A stretch of DNA of 16,359 bases from Actinomycetes bacterium. Its GTDB lineage: Bacteria > Actinomycetota > Actinomycetes > Propionibacteriales > Propionibacteriaceae. How positions within the stretch are numbered: the first letter of the stretch is position 1; every line of letters begins with the position of its first letter. The stretch is from positions 1 through 16,359 of the forward strand of contig JAEXCA010000170.1 of NCBI GenBank assembly GCA_023393755.1. The letters are read 5' to 3'. Both the position numbers and the translations under genes were made by a program. Below the pieces are notes generated by a model. That model made no database searches, was not told the origin of the DNA, and saw only the letters and a program-made list of their open reading frames with translations. Positions 13,572 through 16,359 of this stretch are shown in pieces.

Positions 13572-13585
13572 GGGGGAAACAACAT
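13567..13585. promoter_or_regulatory. Putative XylR operator ATGTTG-N7-CAACAT
   Basis: ATGTTG (13567-13572) and CAACAT (13580-13585) form a perfect inverted repeat around a GGGGAAA centre. It overlaps the predicted -10 and start site of xylA, the expected position for a repressor that blocks RNA polymerase. The A/T-rich, GTT...AAC-type dyad is of the general kind bound by ROK repressors. It stands out in otherwise very GC-rich DNA. Confidence 0.6.
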
Positions 13586-13611
13586 TCCGCTCACCGTCGA
13601 TTGGAACTCCC

Positions 13612-14799
13612 GTGTCCCTCACACCCACTCCTGCTGACAAGTTCACCTTCGGTCTGTGGACGGTCGGCTATTCCGGCAACGACCCGTTCGGTCCGACCAC
13701 TCGCGCGCCGCTGGACGTCGCCCACGTGGTGGAGAAGCTGGCCGAACTGGGCGCCTACGGCCTCACCTTCCACGACGACGACCTGTTCGCCTTCGGCTCC
13801 ACCGAGGCCGAGCGTCGCACCCAGATCGACCGGCTGAAGGGCGCCATGGCGGCGACCGGAATCAAGGTGCCGATGATCACCACCAACCTGTTCAGCCACC
13901 CGGTGTTCAAGGACGGCGGCTTCACCTCCAACGACCGTGCGGTGCGCCGGTTCGCGATGCGCAAGGTGCTGCGCAACCTCGACCTGGCCGCCGAGCTGGG
14001 CGCCACCACCTTCGTGATGTGGGGCGGCCGCGAGGGCGCCGAGTACGACGCCGCCAAGGACATCCGGGCCGCGCTGGAGCGCTACCGCGAAGCGGTCAAC
14101 GTGCTGGCCGGCTACGTGCTCGACAAGGGCTACGACATCAGGTTCGCCATCGAGCCGAAGCCGAACGAGCCCCGGGGCGACATCCTGCTGCCCACCGTCG
14201 GTCACGCGCTGGCCTTCATCGAGACCCTGGAGCACCCCGAGATGTTCGGCCTCAACCCCGAGGTGGGCCACGAGCAGATGGCCGGGCTCAACTTCGCCGC
14301 GGCGATCGCCCAGGCGCTGTACTGCGGCAAGCTGTTCCACATCGACCTCAACGGCCAGCGGGGGATCAAGTACGACCAGGATCTGGTCTTCGGTCACGGC
14401 GACCTGTACAACGCCTTCGCGCTGGTCGACCTGCTGGAGAACGGCGGCCCGAACGGTGGCCAGGCCTACACCGGCCCGCGGCACTTCGACTACAAGCCGT
14501 CGCGTACCGAGGACGAGGACGGCGTCTGGGTGTCGGCCGCCGCCAACATGCGGAACTACCTGCTGCTGAAGGAGCGGGCCGCCGCCTTCCGCGCCGACCC
14601 CGAGGTGCAGGCCGCGCTGGCCGAGGCCAAGGTGCCCGAGCTGTCGGTGCCGACCGTGGGCGAGGGCGGCTACGCCGAACTGCTGGCCGACCCGTCCGCC
14701 TTCGAGGAGTTCGACGCCGAGGCCTACTTCAACGGCAAGGGCTTCGGCTTCGTGAAGCTCCAGCAGCTCACCACCGAGCACCTGCTCGGCGCCCGCTGA
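13612..14799 (+). CDS. xylA: Xylose isomerase
   Basis: This 395-residue cytosolic enzyme interconverts D-xylose and D-xylulose (and glucose and fructose) using two divalent metal ions. Conserved active-site pieces in order are LTFHDDDL (catalytic His54 and Asp57) and TTFVMWGGREGAEYDAAKD. Next come FAIEPKPNEPRGDI (metal Glu and Lys), GLNPEVGHEQMAGLNF, LFHIDLNGQRGIKYDQDLVFGHGD and GPRHFDYKPSRTED. Length and motifs fit the short (class I) actinobacterial type. GTG 13612 is chosen because the preceding frame is non-family sequence spanning the promoter. The ribosome site is weak (GGAA, about seven bases away). It is followed after 20 bases by xylB. Confidence 0.97.
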   Translation: MSLTPTPADKFTFGLWTVGYSGNDPFGPTTRAPLDVAHVVEKLAELGAYGLTFHDDDLFAFGSTEAERRTQIDRLKGAMAATGIKVPMITTNLFSHPVFKDGGFTSNDRAVRRFAMRKVLRNLDLAAELGATTFVMWGGREGAEYDAAKDIRAALERYREAVNVLAGYVLDKGYDIRFAIEPKPNEPRGDILLPTVGHALAFIETLEHPEMFGLNPEVGHEQMAGLNFAAAIAQALYCGKLFHIDLNGQRGIKYDQDLVFGHGDLYNAFALVDLLENGGPNGGQAYTGPRHFDYKPSRTEDEDGVWVSAAANMRNYLLLKERAAAFRADPEVQAALAEAKVPELSVPTVGEGGYAELLADPSAFEEFDAEAYFNGKGFGFVKLQQLTTEHLLGAR

Positions 14800-14819
14800 G
14801 ATCACGGAAGGGGTGGGCA

Positions 14820-16220
14820 ATGGCCCGGGTGGTCGGGATCGATTCGTCGACCCAGAGCTGCAAGGTGGTGGTACGGGACGCCGGGACCGGCGCTCTGCTG
14901 GCCACCGGCCGGGCCCCCCACCCCGACGGCACCGCCGTCGACCCGGCCCACTGGTGGACGGCGCTGCGGACCGCGCTGGCCGAGGCCGGTGGGCTGGCCG
15001 AGGTGGCGGCGGTGTCGATCGGCGGCCAGCAGCCCGGCATGGTCGTGCTGGACGCCGAAGGCCGGGTGATCCGGGACGCCCTGCTGTGGAATGACACCCG
15101 CTCGGCCCAGGCCGCCCGCGACCTGATCGCCGAGGTCGGCCTGGAGCAGATCGTCGCCCGGACCGGCTCGGTGCCGGTGGCCTCGTTCACCGCCACCAAA
15201 CTGCGCTGGCTGCGGGATACCGAGCCGGAGAACGCCGCCCGGGTGGCCGCGGTCGCGCTACCGCACGACTGGCTGACCTGGCGGCTGCGCGGCTACGGGC
15301 CGGCGGGTGAATCGGAACTCGGCCCGGTGCTCGCCGAGCTGGTCACCGACCGGTCGGACGCCTCCGGCACCAGCTACTGGTCGCCGGCCGCCGACGACTA
15401 CGACCGCGACCTGCTCGCCCTGGCACTGGGGCACGAGGTGATCGTGCCACGGGTGCTCGGGCCCTCCGAATCCGTCGCCGGGCCCGGCTTCCTGGTGGGC
15501 CCGGGAGCCGGCGACAATGCGGCGTCCGGGCTGGGCCTGGACGCCCGTCCGGGCGATGTGGTGGTCTCGATCGGCACCTCGGGGACGGTCTTCGCCGCCA
15601 CCGATGCCCCGGTCGCCGATCCGACCGGGATCGTGGCCGGTTTCGCCGATGCCACCGGCGGCTTCCTGCCGCTGGTCTGCACCCTGAACGCCGCCCGGGT
15701 GCTCGGCTCGATCGCCGGCGTGCTCGGGGTCGACTTCGACGAGCTGGGACGCCTCGCGCTGGCCGCCGAGCCAGGGGCTGGCGGCGCGGTGCTCGTCCCC
15801 TACTTCGAGGGGGAGCGGACGCCCAACCTGCCGGACGCCACCGCCTCGCTGACCGGGCTCACCCTGGCCAACACCACCCGGGAGAACCTGGCCCGGGCCG
15901 CGATCGAGGGCATGCTCTGTGGACTGGCCGCGGGACTGGACGCGATCCAGCAGCAGGGCGTCGAAGCCCGGCGGGTGCTGCTCACCGGCGGTGCCGCGGC
16001 CAACCCGGCCGTCCAGGCGATCGCCGCCCAAGTCTTCCCGGTGCCCTTGGTGGTACCGAAGCCGGGGGAGTACGTCGCCGACGGCGCCGCCCGCCAGGCA
16101 GCCTGGGTCCTGACCGGCGAACGCCCCAGCTGGCCGGTGGAGCTGCTCGCCGCACCCGAGCCGGACCCGCGTCCCATCATCCGCGAGCAGTACCGCGCCG
16201 CCGCCGCAAAGTACCTCTGA
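14820..16220 (+). CDS. xylB: Xylulokinase (FGGY family)
   Basis: This 466-residue cytosolic kinase phosphorylates D-xylulose to xylulose 5-phosphate, feeding the pentose phosphate or phosphoketolase pathway. N-terminal features are VVGIDSSTQSCKVVV, AVSIGGQQPGMVVLD and ALLWNDTRSAQAA; LPHDWLTWRLRG marks the sugar pocket. The second domain has GAGDNAASGLGLDARPGDVVVSIGTSGTVFA, with the conserved GxGDN catalytic Asp and a phosphate loop. PYFEGERTPNLPDATASLTGL and VLLTGGAAANPAVQAIAAQVF follow. It is full length. The ATG has GGAAGGGG upstream at a suitable distance. It forms an operon with xylA. Confidence 0.96.
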   Translation: MARVVGIDSSTQSCKVVVRDAGTGALLATGRAPHPDGTAVDPAHWWTALRTALAEAGGLAEVAAVSIGGQQPGMVVLDAEGRVIRDALLWNDTRSAQAARDLIAEVGLEQIVARTGSVPVASFTATKLRWLRDTEPENAARVAAVALPHDWLTWRLRGYGPAGESELGPVLAELVTDRSDASGTSYWSPAADDYDRDLLALALGHEVIVPRVLGPSESVAGPGFLVGPGAGDNAASGLGLDARPGDVVVSIGTSGTVFAATDAPVADPTGIVAGFADATGGFLPLVCTLNAARVLGSIAGVLGVDFDELGRLALAAEPGAGGAVLVPYFEGERTPNLPDATASLTGLTLANTTRENLARAAIEGMLCGLAAGLDAIQQQGVEARRVLLTGGAAANPAVQAIAAQVFPVPLVVPKPGEYVADGAARQAAWVLTGERPSWPVELLAAPEPDPRPIIREQYRAAAAKYL

Positions 16221-16235
16221 CAAGCTGGGTCACCG

Positions 16236-16245
16236 GAACCGTCCC
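16236..16245 (-). repeat. Inverted copy of the tandem-repeat core (GAACCGTCCC)
   Basis: GAACCGTCCC is the exact reverse complement of GGGACGGTTC, which occurs in each 30-bp unit downstream (16278-16287, 16308-16317, 16338-16347). It lies 16 bases after the xylB stop and could form a hairpin with the first unit (32-base loop), so it may also help end xylB transcription. Confidence 0.55.
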
Positions 16246-16269
16246 AGGGTACCACTATCCCGGGCTCCG

Positions 16270-16359
16270 TGGACCGGGGGACGGTTCTCTGGTTCGGAGT
16301 GGACCGGGGGACGGTTCTCTGGTTCGGAGTGGACCGGGGGACGGTTCTCTGGTTCGGAG
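16270..16359 (+). repeat. Tandem array of an exact 30-bp unit, at least 3 copies, cut by window end
   Basis: The unit starts TGGACCGGGG and ends GGTTCGGAG. It occurs three times with no mismatch and no spacer (16270-16299, 16300-16329, 16330-16359) and ends exactly at the window edge, so more copies may follow. The absence of spacers rules out CRISPR. The GGGGGACGGTTC core suggests a REP-like or mobile-element-associated repeat. An assembly artefact at a contig end would look the same. Confidence 0.9.

Noticed and set aside
13656..14819. Upstream extension of xylB through xylA in another frame
   Set aside because: The FGGY fold begins at MARVVGIDSS (14820), which has its own ribosome site; the upstream part is an out-of-frame translation of xylA.
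16270..16359. CRISPR array
   Set aside because: Units are contiguous with no variable spacers and there are no cas genes.

Overview
The window is GC-rich DNA packed with genes. It looks like the chromosome of a high-GC actinobacterium, possibly of the Propionibacteriaceae. That family is a guess, because no rRNA or other marker is present. Supporting traits are the pervasive G/C third positions, GTG starts, several starts 6-7 bases after a TANNNT -10 box with no ribosome site between (leaderless style), a CxxxxC-less LpdA-type flavoprotein, and an actinobacterial-length xylose isomerase divergent from a ROK regulator.

Layout. (1) 2-2285, + strand: the end of a nonulosonic (sialic) acid cluster with stop/start overlaps: a partial HAD phosphatase of the kind often fused to or paired with CMP-sialate synthetase, a NeuB-type synthase, and a putative sialyl/polysialyltransferase. 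(2) 2266-3818, - strand: a PiT phosphate transporter translationally coupled to a small two-helix membrane protein. (3) 3819-4117: a divergent intergenic region rich in inverted and direct repeats. (4) 4118-5902, + strand: methionyl-tRNA synthetase with a likely leaderless promoter. (5) 5987-7475, - strand: a 5'-truncated GH172 (DUF2961) remnant, a perfect 15-bp-stem hairpin, and a class I methyltransferase. (6) 7490-8639: an AbiEi-like/Vsr-like (DUF559-type) gene bracketed by two copies of the same 40-base hairpin, which is the strongest candidate here for an undescribed mobile or defence unit. (7) 8666-12255: a uridine-kinase-like P-loop protein, purine nucleoside phosphorylase and a membrane protein on the - strand, divergent from an LpdA-type NAD(P)H:quinone dehydrogenase. 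As far as I recall, this arrangement resembles the M. tuberculosis lpdA-Rv3304-deoD neighbourhood. (8) 12256-16220: a xylose module, with xylR (ROK) divergent from xylAB and an inverted repeat over the xylA -10 box. (9) 16236-16359: three exact copies of a 30-bp unit running off the window edge, preceded by an inverted copy of the unit's core.

How the genes work together: group 1 would make, activate and transfer a sialic-acid-like sugar to the cell surface. XylA and XylB convert D-xylose to xylulose 5-phosphate under XylR control. The nucleoside phosphorylase and kinase-like gene form a small nucleoside salvage unit. The GH172 remnant and the hairpin-flanked gene interrupt an otherwise housekeeping stretch and mark a site of past rearrangement.
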